Numbered from the stretch's first letter, positions 21,185-34,301 are shown. The stretch: 64,000 nt of DNA from Cupriavidus sp. YR651 (GCF_900101625.1 NZ_FMYZ01000006.1:248001-312000); one strand, 5' to 3'. Notes: generated from the sequence alone by a model not told the origin. Numbers and translations: made by a program.

Positions 21185-23140
21185 GTGCAGGAAGTCCGTT
21201 ACGAGCACGCGATCGCGCTAGCCAACGCGGAGCGCTATGACGAGGCGCTGCGGATTGCCGACCAGCTCTGGGAGGCCCACCCCGAAGTCGTGGACTATGC
21301 CGCGCTGCGCGCGCAATTGCACGCCGATCGCGGGGATACGCCGGCCGCGCTGACCACGCTCGACGAGGCGATGGCCAAGCTCTCGTCCCTGCCGCTGGAG
21401 CCCGTCCACCGCTGGGCGTCGCGCGGCGCGCTGGCGCATCTCTACGGCACACTGCTGATGCGCGCGGGCCGGGATACCGAGGCCCTGCCATGGCTGCATG
21501 AGGCTTCGCGGCGCAACGGACTGGCTTCCGGGGAATGGGCCGCGCACTTCTACGCCGGCTTTGTTGCCTTCCGTCTCAACGATTTCCCGCTGGCCGGCCG
21601 CTACTGGCACGACCTGCTGTATCGCGCGCCCGACCTTGGCGCCTCGGACATCCTGCCACTCGTGCAGGACTACGTCGTGCGCGCCGATGCCGCCGGCCAG
21701 CTCGGCGAGCCGCTGCTGCGCATTTGCCTCGGTCGGATCGCGCTGGATTCCCCGGAATTGCTCGATCTCACGCCCGAAGCCGGCGATGCGCTGGCGGCCG
21801 CGCAGGCCGAGCGTGTGCTGGCCGAGCAAGCCGACCATCCCGAAGCGCGCCGGCTGCGCGCGCCCCTGCGGCTGGGCAGTGATCGCGCCGGAGCACTCGA
21901 TGACCTCGCCACCTATCTTCGCCAGCGCCCGGACCCGCAGGCACAGGTACGCGAACTGACCTGGCGCCACCAGGCCAACGCGTCCGCCGCACCCGGCACA
22001 CCCGTGCCGCCGCCGGCGTGGAGCAGCTTTGCCATGACCGCCGACGCCGATGACGGCGCGGCGTACTTCCACGCGGCTACCGCGCTCGGCGCATTCATCG
22101 ACGAGGTGCCGCAATCCGAGGCCACGCTCAAGCCGGTGATGGAGTTGGCCTGCCGCAAGGGTCTGGAGCGCTTCGAGGCGTACTTCGCCACGGGCGAGGG
22201 GGATGCGGACGGGCACGGCGGCAACGCCGATCCGCACCTCTACTCGATGCTGTGCCGCCTGCTGGCGCGCACGATGCCGGCGGACGCCACGCACCTCGAC
22301 GAAAAGATCGCACTGCATCGGCAGGGCATGGTGGCCAGCGATTTCATCGACCACTGGATCGACCTGCTTGATGCCTATGCGTCAGCGGGCCAGCCCCAGC
22401 AGGTGGTGGATCTGGCCGGCCAGGTGCTGAACCGCTACCCGGTGGAGCGCAACCCGGCGGATGTGACCTGGGCGTTCAGCCGTCTGGTGGCGGCATGGGG
22501 TGCCATCGGCGGGCGGGAGCCGACCGAATCCGCCAGCGCCGCGCTCACGCATATGGACGCGCGGCTGGATGCGCTGCCGGTCGAGGCACGCAGTGAAGCC
22601 GCCCACGCGATGGCCCATGCGCGCGCGCACTACGCGGCGCTGTTGCAGTCCGGCATGGCGACGATGGACGAACACGACAAGACCGACGCGACGGCGGAGC
22701 TGGAGACGCTGCAGCGCCGCGCCTTGCTGGTGGAGGACGCGTGGCTGTTCAACCGCTTTGGCCAGATCTGGCGCGACCTCGGCGATACCGAACGCGCGCT
22801 GCCGTTGTTCGATCAGGCCGTGTCGCTGACGGAAGGCGACCCCGCCGACCAGGCGCCGCCGCGCGTGCAGCGGGCGAAGCTCTACGTCGCCGCGGAGCGC
22901 TTTCCCGAAGCCCTGACGGATTTCCAGATGGCCCTGGCCGCGCGGGATGACTGGGACGCCGAGACGTATCTCAATGCGGTGCAGGCGGCACTGGGCATGG
23001 GGCAGCGCGAGACTGCCCTGGCGTGGTTCGAGCGCGCCCGCGCGCAAGGTGCCGAGACGGGTCGCACGCGGGGACTCCATGCCAAGGTCGAGGCCGGCCT
23101 GAAGGCGACGCGTCCGAAATGGAAGCTGTGGGGCGTATAG
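21185..23140 (+). CDS. Tetratricopeptide-repeat protein of unknown function
   Basis: A 651-residue, Ala/Leu/Arg-rich helical protein with TPR-like helix pairs at both ends: ERYDEALRIADQLWEAHPEV near the N-terminus, and repeats around RFGQIWRDLGDTERALPLFD and ERFPEALTDFQMALAARDDW near the C-terminus. It has no signal peptide or membrane segment, so it is probably a cytoplasmic scaffold. The open frame extends to 20918, through a terminator. The GTG at 21185 has the near-perfect AGAAGGAG (21171-21178) six bases upstream, whereas the ATG at 21140 has none, so I chose the GTG. It stands between two terminators and is apparently a single-gene unit. I do not recognise a specific function. Confidence 0.75.
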   Translation: MQEVRYEHAIALANAERYDEALRIADQLWEAHPEVVDYAALRAQLHADRGDTPAALTTLDEAMAKLSSLPLEPVHRWASRGALAHLYGTLLMRAGRDTEALPWLHEASRRNGLASGEWAAHFYAGFVAFRLNDFPLAGRYWHDLLYRAPDLGASDILPLVQDYVVRADAAGQLGEPLLRICLGRIALDSPELLDLTPEAGDALAAAQAERVLAEQADHPEARRLRAPLRLGSDRAGALDDLATYLRQRPDPQAQVRELTWRHQANASAAPGTPVPPPAWSSFAMTADADDGAAYFHAATALGAFIDEVPQSEATLKPVMELACRKGLERFEAYFATGEGDADGHGGNADPHLYSMLCRLLARTMPADATHLDEKIALHRQGMVASDFIDHWIDLLDAYASAGQPQQVVDLAGQVLNRYPVERNPADVTWAFSRLVAAWGAIGGREPTESASAALTHMDARLDALPVEARSEAAHAMAHARAHYAALLQSGMATMDEHDKTDATAELETLQRRALLVEDAWLFNRFGQIWRDLGDTERALPLFDQAVSLTEGDPADQAPPRVQRAKLYVAAERFPEALTDFQMALAARDDWDAETYLNAVQAALGMGQRETALAWFERARAQGAETGRTRGLHAKVEAGLKATRPKWKLWGV

Positions 23141-23203
23141 CGCGCATGGTGATCCGGACGGGGCGGCAAGGCCCGCCCCGATTCTGAATTTTGAAAGTCC
23201 TAC

Positions 23204-23234
23204 AAAAACGCCATCCCGGGAGATGGCGTTTTTT
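23204..23234 (+). terminator. Intrinsic terminator after the TPR gene
   Basis: AAAAACGCCATC (23204-23215) pairs with GATGGCGTTTTT (23222-23233) around CCGGGA and ends in a T-tract. A second GC hairpin without a T-tract (GGGGCGG/CCGCCCC) lies just before it. Confidence 0.9.
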
Positions 23235-23317
23235 ATTTTGATTTGACGAATGTTGCCGGCACATTGCAAGCAGTGTCGGACAAACCCCGACACGGAAATG
23301 CAAGTGCTTCCGTTACC

Positions 23318-24541
23318 ATGTCGGCCATGAATGGATTGAGCCAACTATTTCCCTCCTTGCCGCTGGCGCCGGGCGGCCTGTTCTGGGTGGGTCTCGCGCT
23401 GGTGGGCGCGGGCCTGGCCGGAGAGGTCTGTCGCCGCTGGCTGGGCTGCCCGCGCATCGTCGGCTACGCCGTGATTGGACTGTTCGCCGGCATGCTCGGC
23501 CGCAGCATCGTCGACGAGAACATGATTGCGCAGACGCGCATCCTGATCGACATGGCGCTGGCGCTGGCGTTGTTTGAACTCGGCCACCGCCTGTCGCTGT
23601 CCTGGCTGCGCGCCAACCGCTGGCTATTGTTTACGAGCGCGGCCGAGAGCCTGCTGACGTGGGGCCTGGTGTCCACGGTCCTGCAATGGCTCGGGGCGTC
23701 GCCCGGCGTCGCGATCCTCGCGGGCGGGATCGCGGTCAGCACCTCGCCGACGATCGTGCTGCAGCTCAAGAATGAGCTGCGCGCCGAAGGCCAGGTCACC
23801 GAGCGCCTGATGGCGATGTCGGCGCTGAACAGCATCTACGCGGCGGCGATCGTGCAGGTGGCCACCGGCTGGCTCCACTCGGAATATGGCAACCTGGGCG
23901 CCGCATTGCTGCATCCGTTGTACCTGCTGGTGGGTTCGTGCCTGCTGGCATGGGTGGTCGGCAAGCTGGGACATGCGCTCTATGCGCGGATGTCCGCCGA
24001 CGATCACTACAGTTTCCTGGTGCTGGTGGGGCTCGTGCTGTTCACGCTGGCACTGACCCGCGTCCTAAAATTGTCCATGCCGCTGACGCTGATGCTGGCG
24101 GGCGTGGTCTTCAAGCATCAGGATCGTCAGCCGCACGTGTGGCCCACGCACTTCGGCAGCGCGGGCAGCTTGCTGATCATTGTGATGGTGGTGTCGCTGG
24201 GCCTGCCGCTGACCGCGCGTGACTGGGTGATCGGCGGCTCACTGGCCGTCGCGCTGGTGGTGCTGCGTCATGTGGCCAAGCTGGTGGGCGTGGTGTCGCT
24301 CGGATCGTTCTCGGGCCTGAGCCTGCGCCAGTGCATGGCGCTGGGCCTGGCGCTGGCGCCGATGTCCGGCCTGGCCTACCTGCTCATGAGCGATGTGGCC
24401 CGGCTGTATCCGGGCACGGGCGCGCCGCTGACGTCGATCATCCTGTGCGCGCTGGCCATCGAACAACTGCTGGGCCCGATCATCGCGGCCTGGGCGCTGC
24501 GCTACGCAGGCGAGGCGCGCGAAAATGGAGGAGGGCGCTGA
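23318..24541 (+). CDS. Monovalent cation:proton antiporter (CPA2/KefB type)
   Basis: A membrane protein of about 407 residues with ten or more hydrophobic helices, in the sodium/hydrogen exchanger fold (for example [69 protein letters not shown]). The ELGHRL and STSPT segments correspond to the conserved unwound helices of CPA2 exchangers. No C-terminal TrkA-N nucleotide-binding domain is present, unlike KefB/KefC. The ATG at 23318 is uncertain because no ribosome site is visible; 23327 is an alternative. Its stop overlaps the next gene's ATG by one base (ATGA), so it is co-translated with a YbdK-type ligase, an intriguing link since Kef systems are glutathione-gated. Confidence 0.82.
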   Translation: MSAMNGLSQLFPSLPLAPGGLFWVGLALVGAGLAGEVCRRWLGCPRIVGYAVIGLFAGMLGRSIVDENMIAQTRILIDMALALALFELGHRLSLSWLRANRWLLFTSAAESLLTWGLVSTVLQWLGASPGVAILAGGIAVSTSPTIVLQLKNELRAEGQVTERLMAMSALNSIYAAAIVQVATGWLHSEYGNLGAALLHPLYLLVGSCLLAWVVGKLGHALYARMSADDHYSFLVLVGLVLFTLALTRVLKLSMPLTLMLAGVVFKHQDRQPHVWPTHFGSAGSLLIIVMVVSLGLPLTARDWVIGGSLAVALVVLRHVAKLVGVVSLGSFSGLSLRQCMALGLALAPMSGLAYLLMSDVARLYPGTGAPLTSIILCALAIEQLLGPIIAAWALRYAGEARENGGGR

Positions 24542-25656
24542 TGTCGCTCGAACCGTTCAAGCACTCGGAGGCGCTGACCTTCGGCGTCGAGCTGGAACTG
24601 CAGCTCGTCAACCGGCACGACTACGACCTCGCGCCGTTTGCGCCGGACCTGCTGCGTGCGCTCAAGGGAGCGCAGCATGCCGGTGACATCAAGCCCGAGA
24701 TCAGCCCGTCAATGATCGAGATCAGCACCGGCATCTGCCACGACTATGCGCAGGCGCTGGAAGAGCTGACCGTCATGCGTGACCTGATGGTCAATGCATC
24801 GCGGTCCCTGAATCTTGGTATTTGCGGCGGCGGCACGCACCCGTTCCAGCAATGGTCGGATCGCACGATTTCCGACTCGCCGCGCTACCAGTACATCTCC
24901 GAACTCTACGGCTACCTCGCCAAGCAGTTCACGGTGTTCGGCCAGCACGTGCACATCGGCTGCCCCAGCGCGGACGAGTCGCTGTTCCTGTTGCATGCCA
25001 TCGGCCGCTACGTGCCGCATTTCATTGCGCTGGCGGCCTCGTCACCCTATGTGCAGGGCGTGGATACCGGTTTCGCGTCGGCGCGCCTGAATTCGGTGGC
25101 GGCCTTCCCGATGAGCGGGCGCGCGCCGCACGTGCTGACGTGGGACGCCTTCACGGCGTACTTCAACAAGATGCGCAACACGGGCGTGATCGAGAGCATG
25201 AAGGACTTCTACTGGGATATCCGTCCCAAACCGGAGTTCGGCACGATCGAGGTGCGCGTGATGGACACGCCGCTCACGGTGCAGCGCGCTTGCGATATCG
25301 CCGCCTACATCCAGGCGCTGGCGCGCTATCTGTTGCTGTCGCGTCCCTTCATGCCGCAGGAGGACGACTACCTCGTCTACACGTTCAACCGCTTCCAGGC
25401 GTGCCGCTTCGGGCTGGAGGGCGAGTACGTGCATCCGAACGAACTCACGCGCATGCCGATTGCCGATCACATCCTGTCGATCTGCGATGCGCTGGTGCCA
25501 CATGCGGAAGCATTGGGGTCGCTGCCGGCGCTGGCCAACATCCGGGCGCTGGCGTCCAGCCGTGACAACGATGCGCATTGGGTTCGCACGGTGGACGCCG
25601 ATGCGCACAGCCTGCGCGAGACCGTGCGGCGGACGTGCGAAAGCTGGGAGTCCTGA
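24541..25656 (+). CDS. YbdK-type carboxylate-amine ligase (GCS2 family)
   Basis: An ATP-grasp-like ligase of the glutamate-cysteine ligase 2 family. E. coli YbdK has weak gamma-glutamylcysteine synthetase activity in vitro, but its real substrate is unknown. The 371-residue protein has the expected N-terminal [13 protein letters not shown] with metal-binding Glu residues, [27 protein letters not shown], and [13 protein letters not shown]. The ATG at 24541 overlaps the antiporter stop by one base, so translation is coupled. The stop lies 21 bases from the convergent osmC-like gene. Confidence 0.88.
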   Translation: MSLEPFKHSEALTFGVELELQLVNRHDYDLAPFAPDLLRALKGAQHAGDIKPEISPSMIEISTGICHDYAQALEELTVMRDLMVNASRSLNLGICGGGTHPFQQWSDRTISDSPRYQYISELYGYLAKQFTVFGQHVHIGCPSADESLFLLHAIGRYVPHFIALAASSPYVQGVDTGFASARLNSVAAFPMSGRAPHVLTWDAFTAYFNKMRNTGVIESMKDFYWDIRPKPEFGTIEVRVMDTPLTVQRACDIAAYIQALARYLLLSRPFMPQEDDYLVYTFNRFQACRFGLEGEYVHPNELTRMPIADHILSICDALVPHAEALGSLPALANIRALASSRDNDAHWVRTVDADAHSLRETVRRTCESWES

Positions 25657-25677
25657 CGGCAGACAGCGCCCGTGGTG

Positions 25678-26148
25678 CTACGCCGGATAGACGGGCTCGC
25701 AGCGCACATCGGTCCTGACCGAGTTCGCGATGAAGCAGGCGTCATGGGCCGCGTGGTGCAGGTGGTCGATATCTTCGCGCGTCGGCCGAAGCGGGCCGGA
25801 GAACACGACGTCCGGACGCAGCGTGACCACGGTCATGGCCATGCGGCCTTCGGCGTTCTTTTCCATCCGGCCGGTCGCCTTGTCCTCATAGCGATCGACG
25901 CAGAAGCGCTGCTTTGCCGCCAGCGACAGAAACCACAGCATGTGGCACGCCGACAGCGAGGCGATAAACGCCTCCTCGGGATCCACCGCGTTCGCGTCGG
26001 ACATCGGCAGCGGCACCACGTGGGGCGATGACGACCCGGGCACCTCGATGCCGCCGTCGAAGCGCAGCAGATGCCTGCGGCTGTAGCGGTTGCCGAGGAA
26101 GTCCTCTTCGTTGCGTTGCCACAGGACTTCGGCGGTGTACTCGGACAT
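25678..26148 (-). CDS. OsmC/Ohr-family peroxiredoxin-like protein
   Basis: A 156-residue OsmC-fold protein. The family reduces organic hydroperoxides with a Cys pair; here Cys68 (LSACHMLWFL) and Cys138 (HDACFIANS) sit at the two conserved positions, so catalysis looks intact. Glu59 in DPEEAFIASL matches the conserved acid that helps position the active site. It lies 39 bases downstream of the persulfide-dioxygenase-like gene on the same strand and is last of a long minus-strand series beginning at gcvT. It might be the missing Ohr partner for the OhrR-like regulator at 44.4 kb, but it looks more like the OsmC-like 'YhfA' branch than Ohr proper. Confidence 0.85.
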   Translation of the reverse strand: MSEYTAEVLWQRNEEDFLGNRYSRRHLLRFDGGIEVPGSSSPHVVPLPMSDANAVDPEEAFIASLSACHMLWFLSLAAKQRFCVDRYEDKATGRMEKNAEGRMAMTVVTLRPDVVFSGPLRPTREDIDHLHHAAHDACFIANSVRTDVRCEPVYPA

Positions 26149-26187
26149 GCGTGTGACTCCGTTTTGACAGGAAAGGATTCCGCGCGG

Positions 26188-26934
26188 TCACGCGCCGTGC
26201 GGCACGCTTTCGCCATCCCGGCCGGTGACGAGCCCGAGGCGCTGGTTGGCCGGCACGGCCACGTCGATCATCTTCGGGCGCGGCAGGTTCAGCCCGCGCA
26301 TCATCGTGATGAATTCGTCGCGCGTGCGGCCGGCCACGCGGCTGTTGTGCGCGCGCTCATGGCCGATGGTGGATTCGGTGCGGCCCTTGTAGTCGTGCGC
26401 CGGGTAGACGCGCGTATCGTCGGGCAACCGGAAAAGCTTCTGCGTCAGGCTGTCGAACAGCGTGCCGGCGTCGCCGGACTGGAAATCGGTGCGGCCGCAA
26501 CCGTCGATCAGCAAGGCGTCGCCGGTAAAGATGCGCCGGACCACGCCGTCTGGCGTTGGCTCTTCCCAGAGATAGCTCATGCTGCCGGCCGTGTGGCCCG
26601 GCGTGTGGATCGCGCGCAGGACCTGATTGCCGAATGTGACGGTGTCGCCGTCGATCAGTTGTTTCTGCGCGGGCTTGATGTCGCAGCCCGATGGCGCCGC
26701 GGTGTGAGCGCCGGTCTGCACGGCAAGGCGGCCTGCCGAGGTGATGTGGTCCGCGTGCGCGTGAGTTTCGATCACCCATTTCAGCCGGACACCGGCGTCC
26801 GCCAGCACGGCCAGGTCGCGGTCGTATTGCCGGTCGACGGGGTCGATCAGCAAGCCTTCGCGCGTATCGGCATCGACCAGCAGGTAGGTGAAGGTGGACG
26901 ACGTCTCGTCGAACAGCTGATGGAAGGTCTGCAT
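26188..26934 (-). CDS. MBL-fold hydrolase, persulfide dioxygenase (ETHE1)-like
   Basis: A 248-residue metallo-beta-lactamase-fold protein with the metal motif HAHADH at residues 58-63, a further metal His in HTPGHTAGSMSY, an Asp in FTGDALLIDGCGRTDF and a final His in YPAHDYKG. The GCGRTDFQ and YPAHDYKGRTEST signatures are those of ETHE1-type persulfide dioxygenases, which use one iron to oxidise glutathione persulfide to sulfite, rather than glyoxalase II. No rhodanese domain is fused. It lies between sdaA and the osmC-like gene, suggesting a sulfide/persulfide or thiol-stress role; the precise substrate is inferred from family. Confidence 0.85.
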   Translation of the reverse strand: MQTFHQLFDETSSTFTYLLVDADTREGLLIDPVDRQYDRDLAVLADAGVRLKWVIETHAHADHITSAGRLAVQTGAHTAAPSGCDIKPAQKQLIDGDTVTFGNQVLRAIHTPGHTAGSMSYLWEEPTPDGVVRRIFTGDALLIDGCGRTDFQSGDAGTLFDSLTQKLFRLPDDTRVYPAHDYKGRTESTIGHERAHNSRVAGRTRDEFITMMRGLNLPRPKMIDVAVPANQRLGLVTGRDGESVPHGA

Positions 26935-27004
26935 GGCCGTTTTCTTTTTGGCAAACCGGGGGTGTCGCCAATGATACGCCGGCCCGGAGGCACAATCGAG
27001 TGCG

Positions 27005-28381
27005 TCAGCACTCCACGATATTCACGGCCAGCCCGCCCCGCGCCGTCTCCTTGTACTTGGTTTTCATGTCCGCGCCCGTTTCCCGCATCGTCTTGATGAC
27101 GGAATCGAGCGAGACATAGTGTGTGCCGTCGCCGCGCAACGCCATGCGCGACGCGTTGACCGCCTTCACCGACGCCATCGCATTGCGTTCGATGCACGGA
27201 ATCTGGACCAGGCCGCCCACCGGGTCGCAGGTCAATCCGAGGTTGTGCTCCATACCGATCTCGGCGGCGTTCTCGACCTGTTCCGGCGTGCCGCCAAGCA
27301 CCGCCGTCAGCGCGCCCGCCGCCATCGAGCAGGCCACGCCCACTTCTCCCTGGCAGCCGACCTCGGCGCCCGAAATCGACGCGTTGAGCTTGTACAGCAG
27401 GCCGATTGCGCCCGCCGTCAGCAGGAAATCGACGACGCCCTCGCGGCTGGCGCCGGGCACGAAGCGGTCGTAGTAGTGCAGCACCGCAGGAATAATGCCC
27501 GCGGCGCCGTTGGTCGGCGCGGTGACCACGCGGCCACCGGCGGCGTTTTCCTCGTTGACCGCAATCGCATAGAGATTGACCCAGTCCATCACGGACAGCG
27601 GATCGGACAGCGTGCGCTCGGCGCGCTCGGTCAGGCTGCGGTAGAGCTCCGGAGCGCGGCGGCGAACCTTGAACGGCCCCGGCAGCACGCCATCGGTACG
27701 GCAACCACGCACCACGCAGCGCTGCATCACATCCCAGATGTGCAGCAGGCCGTCGGTGACTTCGTTCTCGGGTCGCCACGCGAGCTCGTTTTCCATCATC
27801 AGGCGGGCGATGGATTTGCCGCTGGCATGCGCCATTTCCAGCATCGCCCGTCCGCTGCGGAACGGGTGGGGCAGTTGCTGCTCGGCGGCCAGCACGTGCG
27901 TATTGGGGGCCCCGGCCGTGACGACGAAACCACCGCCGACGGAGAGATAGCGTGCCTCGCGCAACGATGCGCCGCTGGTGTCGTAGGCGTGGAACTTCAT
28001 CCCGTTGGGATGCTCGGCCAAGGCTTCGCGACGATAGAACGCAATGTGATCGCGCTCGACAAATGGCACGGCATGCTTGCCCAGCAGCGAGAGCGTCCGG
28101 CTGGCGCGCAGGGCGGCCAGCTTGCCGTCAATCGCGTCCGGGTCGACGGTGTCGGGCGTCTCGCCCATCAGGCCCAGAATCACGCCCTTGTCGGTGCCGT
28201 GGCCCTTGCCGGTCGCCCCGAGCGACCCATACAGTTCCGCGCGCACGCTGGCCACTTGCGGCAGCAGGCCATCGCGCTCCAGCCCGTGGGCAAACATCAG
28301 GGCGGCGCGCATCGGCCCCACGGTATGGGAGCTCGAGGGGCCGATACCCACCTTGAACAGATCGAAGACGCTGACAGCCAC
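27005..28381 (-). CDS. sdaA: L-serine ammonia-lyase (iron-sulfur)
   Basis: SdaA deaminates L-serine to pyruvate and ammonia with an oxygen-sensitive [4Fe-4S] cluster. The protein shows [20 protein letters not shown] at the N-terminus, the typical [15 protein letters not shown] substrate-site segment, and the cluster cysteines in [14 protein letters not shown] and [14 protein letters not shown]. The open frame extends 44 codons further, but a GTG (28381 downward) has AGGAG six bases before it and starts exactly where family homology begins, giving 458 residues. It follows the gcvTHP genes on the same strand, so glycine cleavage, serine formation and serine deamination may be controlled together. 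Confidence 0.94.
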   Translation of the reverse strand: MAVSVFDLFKVGIGPSSSHTVGPMRAALMFAHGLERDGLLPQVASVRAELYGSLGATGKGHGTDKGVILGLMGETPDTVDPDAIDGKLAALRASRTLSLLGKHAVPFVERDHIAFYRREALAEHPNGMKFHAYDTSGASLREARYLSVGGGFVVTAGAPNTHVLAAEQQLPHPFRSGRAMLEMAHASGKSIARLMMENELAWRPENEVTDGLLHIWDVMQRCVVRGCRTDGVLPGPFKVRRRAPELYRSLTERAERTLSDPLSVMDWVNLYAIAVNEENAAGGRVVTAPTNGAAGIIPAVLHYYDRFVPGASREGVVDFLLTAGAIGLLYKLNASISGAEVGCQGEVGVACSMAAGALTAVLGGTPEQVENAAEIGMEHNLGLTCDPVGGLVQIPCIERNAMASVKAVNASRMALRGDGTHYVSLDSVIKTMRETGADMKTKYKETARGGLAVNIVEC

Positions 28382-28430
28382 GGTGAACTCCTGGGATTGC
28401 GGTGTGGATCGGGGATCTGGATGGCGCGCC

Positions 28431-28970
28431 TCAGACGGAATCGTCGGAGCCGGGGTCGCCCCAGATCGATACGGCCCGGGGCGGCGGCGATACGGGTTCG
28501 GCCGGTTTCGCACGGAGCTTCACCGACACCGTGCCATCTGTTTCCAGAATGGCGAAATGCACGTCCTGCGTGCCGTCGCAGCCAGCGTGGCGCAGGATCT
28601 TGTTCAGGTCGTCGATCGAGATGCGTTCGTGCCGCATCACGTCGCGGAAAATCTTGCCGTTGTGGATCAGCACCCGGGGGCGTCCTTCGACCAGCACTTC
28701 CAGCCGTCGGCTGCGCCACGTCAGGTAGGCCAGCGCCGCATTCGCGGCAACCAGCGTCGTGGCGAGGATCAGGCCCGCGCTGACCGAGTTGTCCCCGGCA
28801 TTCATGGCGTTCTGCACGGCGTTCGAAATCACCAGCAGCAGCACCAGGTCGAACGGCGTGAGCTGGCCGATCTGGCGCTTGCCCGAGAGGCGCAGCAGCG
28901 CCAGTATCGCGCCGTACACGATCAGCCCGCGCAGGACGAATTCCCACCAGGGGGCGCTGAGATTCCACAT
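28431..28970 (-). CDS. DUF421/YetF-family membrane protein
   Basis: A 179-residue protein with three N-terminal membrane segments ([57 protein letters not shown]) followed by the YetF-type cytoplasmic domain ([20 protein letters not shown], then [19 protein letters not shown]). The [17 protein letters not shown] signature is characteristic. The function of the family is not established. It lies between gcvP and sdaA on the same strand, 50 bases before sdaA, possibly within the same transcript. Confidence 0.88.
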   Translation of the reverse strand: MWNLSAPWWEFVLRGLIVYGAILALLRLSGKRQIGQLTPFDLVLLLVISNAVQNAMNAGDNSVSAGLILATTLVAANAALAYLTWRSRRLEVLVEGRPRVLIHNGKIFRDVMRHERISIDDLNKILRHAGCDGTQDVHFAILETDGTVSVKLRAKPAEPVSPPPRAVSIWGDPGSDDSV

Positions 28971-29074
28971 GTATGAGACCTCCGCTCAGGAGCACGCCGG
29001 ACGCCGGCGCTGGCCTTCTGAGCATAGCGCGTGGGCGGCATCCGCGTGAACCGGACACCGCCCGACCAGGCGCG

Positions 29075-31999
<2,925 letters not shown>

Positions 32000-32106
32000 G
32001 GCAAGGGTCTCGTGGGTGCGTGGCGGCAGGTGGTCAGCCGTGCCGCCGCGCGGGCATCTTCAGGCGCCGTCTCCTGGCTCGGGAGCCGGCGTGGGTGCGT
32101 CCGGGC

Positions 32107-32487
32107 TCAGGCGCCGACGCTGGCCTTGTAGGCGTCGACGTTCATCAGGCCGTTCACGTCGTCGGCGTTGGCCGGCTTCAGCTTGAACAGCCAGGCGTCG
32201 AAGGCATTGGCGTTCACCGATTCCGGCGATGCCGTGGCGGCTTCGTTCACGGCGATGACTTCGCCGGCCACCGGGGCGTAGATGTCGGAGGCCGCCTTCA
32301 CGGACTCCACCACCGCCAGCGCGTCGCCAGCGCCGACCGACTTGCCGACTTCCGGCAGTTCCAGGAAGACGATGTCGCCCAGCGCGTCTTGCGCGTGGTC
32401 GGTGATGCCGATTGTCAGCGTGCCGTCGGATTCGACGCGCACCCATTCGTGCGACTCGGTGTACTTCAGGTCAGCGGGGAAATTCAT
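32107..32487 (-). CDS. gcvH: Glycine cleavage system H protein
   Basis: GcvH is the lipoyl carrier that shuttles the aminomethyl group between GcvP and GcvT. The 126-residue protein has the typical [13 protein letters not shown] start, the [12 protein letters not shown] segment, and the lipoylated Lys64 in [10 protein letters not shown]. Length and motif are standard. It lies between gcvT and gcvP. Confidence 0.97.
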   Translation of the reverse strand: MNFPADLKYTESHEWVRVESDGTLTIGITDHAQDALGDIVFLELPEVGKSVGAGDALAVVESVKAASDIYAPVAGEVIAVNEAATASPESVNANAFDAWLFKLKPANADDVNGLMNVDAYKASVGA

Positions 32488-32589
32488 GAGGGTTCTCCGG
32501 GATGCAGTGTGTTTCTTGTTTCGGACGCCTGCCGGCTGGCCAGCCGGGCAGGCGAGATGGCGACCGTTGGGTGATGCCGGGCGGATGCC

Positions 32590-33717
32590 TCAGCTCACGA
32601 GTGCCTTGCCATTGCGCACAAACGGCAGTTTAACCACAGTCGCGGTCAGTTTGCGGTCACGAATCTCGACCTGTACTTCGGTGCCGGGGACAACATCGGC
32701 GGGCAGGCGGGCAAAGGCGATCGACTGGGAAAGCGAGGGGCTGAAGGTGCCGCTGGTGATCTCGCCTTCGCCGGCCGGCGTGATGACGCGCTGGTGCGCG
32801 CGCAGCACGCCGCCCTTGTCGCGCAGGATCAGGCCGGCAAATGTCTTGTGTTGTCCGCCGGCGGTCAGTGCGGGCTTGCCGACGAAGTCGCGCTCGCTCT
32901 GCAGGTCGACGGTCCAGGCCAGGCCGGCATCCAGCGGGGAGGTGTGGATGTCCATGTCCTGGCCATAAAGGTTCATGCCGGCTTCCAGGCGCAGCGTATC
33001 GCGCGCACCCAGGCCGGCCGGGCGCACGCCGGCGGCTTCCAGCTTTTCCCAGATGCCTGCGACGTTCTCCGCCGGCACCACCAGTTCAAAGCCGTCTTCG
33101 CCGGTGTAGCCGGTGCGGGCGACCATCAGCTCGCCGACGGCCGGGTCCTGCACGACCAGCGCGTTGAACGGCTTGAGCGCGTCGGCGGGCTGGGTGGACG
33201 GAAAGGCCTGATAGACCTTCTGGCGGGCGTTGGGACCTTGCACGGCGATGATCGCCAGCTTGCTGACGTCGGCCGGGGCCACGTCGCCGCGTCGCGGGGT
33301 GATGGTGACGCCGCTGCCGGTGGCGGCATTGCGGGCGCGGATCCACTCGATGTCGCCCACCGCGGTGCTGGCGTTGACCACCAGGCGGAAGCGGTCCTCG
33401 GCAAAGAAGTAGACGATCAGGTCATCGATGACGCCGCCTTTCTCGTCCAGCATGCACGAGTACAGTGCCTTGCCGGGTGTTTGCAGCTTGTCGACGTTGT
33501 TGGCCAGCAGGCCACGGAGGAAGGTGCGCGTGTTGGGGCCGGCCAGGTCGACCACGCACATGTGGGAGACGTCGAACATGCCGGCGTCGCTGCGCACGGC
33601 GTTGTGCTCTTCAATCTGGGAGCCGTAGTTGACCGGCATGTCCCAGCCGCCAAAATCGACCATGCGGGCGCCAAGGGCGCGGTGGATGGCATTGAGGGGC
33701 GTGGCCTGGAGCGTCAT
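32590..33717 (-). CDS. gcvT: Aminomethyltransferase (glycine cleavage T protein)
   Basis: GcvT transfers the methylene group from the H-protein arm to tetrahydrofolate and releases ammonia. The 375-residue protein has the conserved [20 protein letters not shown] start, the [20 protein letters not shown] segment, and [13 protein letters not shown] with the folate-site acid. It is the first gene of the operon; transcription enters through a tandem glycine riboswitch and a terminator that end about 50 bases upstream. Confidence 0.97.
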   Translation of the reverse strand: MTLQATPLNAIHRALGARMVDFGGWDMPVNYGSQIEEHNAVRSDAGMFDVSHMCVVDLAGPNTRTFLRGLLANNVDKLQTPGKALYSCMLDEKGGVIDDLIVYFFAEDRFRLVVNASTAVGDIEWIRARNAATGSGVTITPRRGDVAPADVSKLAIIAVQGPNARQKVYQAFPSTQPADALKPFNALVVQDPAVGELMVARTGYTGEDGFELVVPAENVAGIWEKLEAAGVRPAGLGARDTLRLEAGMNLYGQDMDIHTSPLDAGLAWTVDLQSERDFVGKPALTAGGQHKTFAGLILRDKGGVLRAHQRVITPAGEGEITSGTFSPSLSQSIAFARLPADVVPGTEVQVEIRDRKLTATVVKLPFVRNGKALVS

Positions 33718-33766
33718 GGAATTCCTTCGGGGGCTCTCGCGGTTCGGAAACCGTGGTTCGAAAACG

Positions 33767-33835
33767 AAAAAAGGGTCATCCGCCGCATCGCTCGGTCACA
33801 ATAATGTGCAACCAAGCCGCTGCGGCGGATGACCC
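33767..33835 (-). terminator. Riboswitch-controlled intrinsic terminator before gcvT
   Basis: Read on the minus strand, GGGTCATCCGCCGC (33835-33822) pairs perfectly over 14 bp with GCGGCGGATGACCC (33786-33773) around a 35-base loop, followed by TTTTTT (33772-33767). It lies between the aptamers and gcvT, where glycine binding would be expected to favour read-through. Confidence 0.8.
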
Positions 33836-33845
33836 CTCTGTCCTC

Positions 33846-34060
33846 GATACCTGAGAGATTACAAGGCTCGCGCCTCGTGCGCCCCTTCGGTGGACATGCT
33901 CACCATGCGGTTAGGCAATGGCGGATGTCGCTCTCCAGAGTGCGGCATGCATTGTGTGCATGTTGCATGCCGATCCGACCAGTCCATGGTGCCTGAGAGT
34001 TTTCGGGTGATACCCCTTCGGCGGCGCAGTCGCTGCGCGCTCTCCCGGTCGGATGCGCGA
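33846..34060 (-). promoter_or_regulatory. Tandem glycine riboswitch
   Basis: Two glycine aptamers in series on the minus strand. Aptamer 1 (about 34060-33992) has GGGAGAG near its 5' end, a GCCGAAGGGG core and a closing CTCTCAGGC. Aptamer 2 (about 33940-33849) repeats the pattern: GGAGAG, CCGAAGGGGC, then CTCTCAGG. These are the conserved purine and CCGAAGG core elements of the gcvT motif. Family knowledge: usually an ON switch for gcvTHP. The first aptamer begins within a few bases of the predicted transcription start. Confidence 0.92.
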
Positions 34061-34061
34061 G

Positions 34062-34090
34062 AATGTACGGGACCGGTTTGCCTTTGTCAA
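34062..34090 (-). promoter_or_regulatory. Sigma-70 promoter of the gcv operon
   Basis: On the minus strand TTGACA (34090-34085) and TACATT (34067-34062) are separated by 17 bases; the -35 is a perfect consensus. Transcription would start near 34055, at the edge of the first aptamer. Confidence 0.8.
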
Positions 34091-34301
34091 ACGGCGAAAC
34101 GCGCGGCGGGTTCCGCGGCGCCGTGTCCCACGTATGCGGCATCTGCCGCAAGGCGGAGTGGCGTCGAAGCGGCGGGCTGTGCGCCAGGCTCACCCCGCCG
34201 GTCCGGCCTCGCCGCGCAGTCTTCCCTCAGTCACCCGCCCCTCTGTAATTCCTGCCGGCCGTGCGTAATCGCTACGTCCGGCAACTTCACGATTGCCGGA
34301 A

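Noticed and set aside
15654..21491. A 1945-codon open frame on the minus strand spanning putA, the binding protein and part of the TPR gene
   Set aside because: It is antisense to well-supported genes, its composition (His, Arg, Gln, Gly-rich) is that of a GC-rich shadow frame, and no domain is recognisable.
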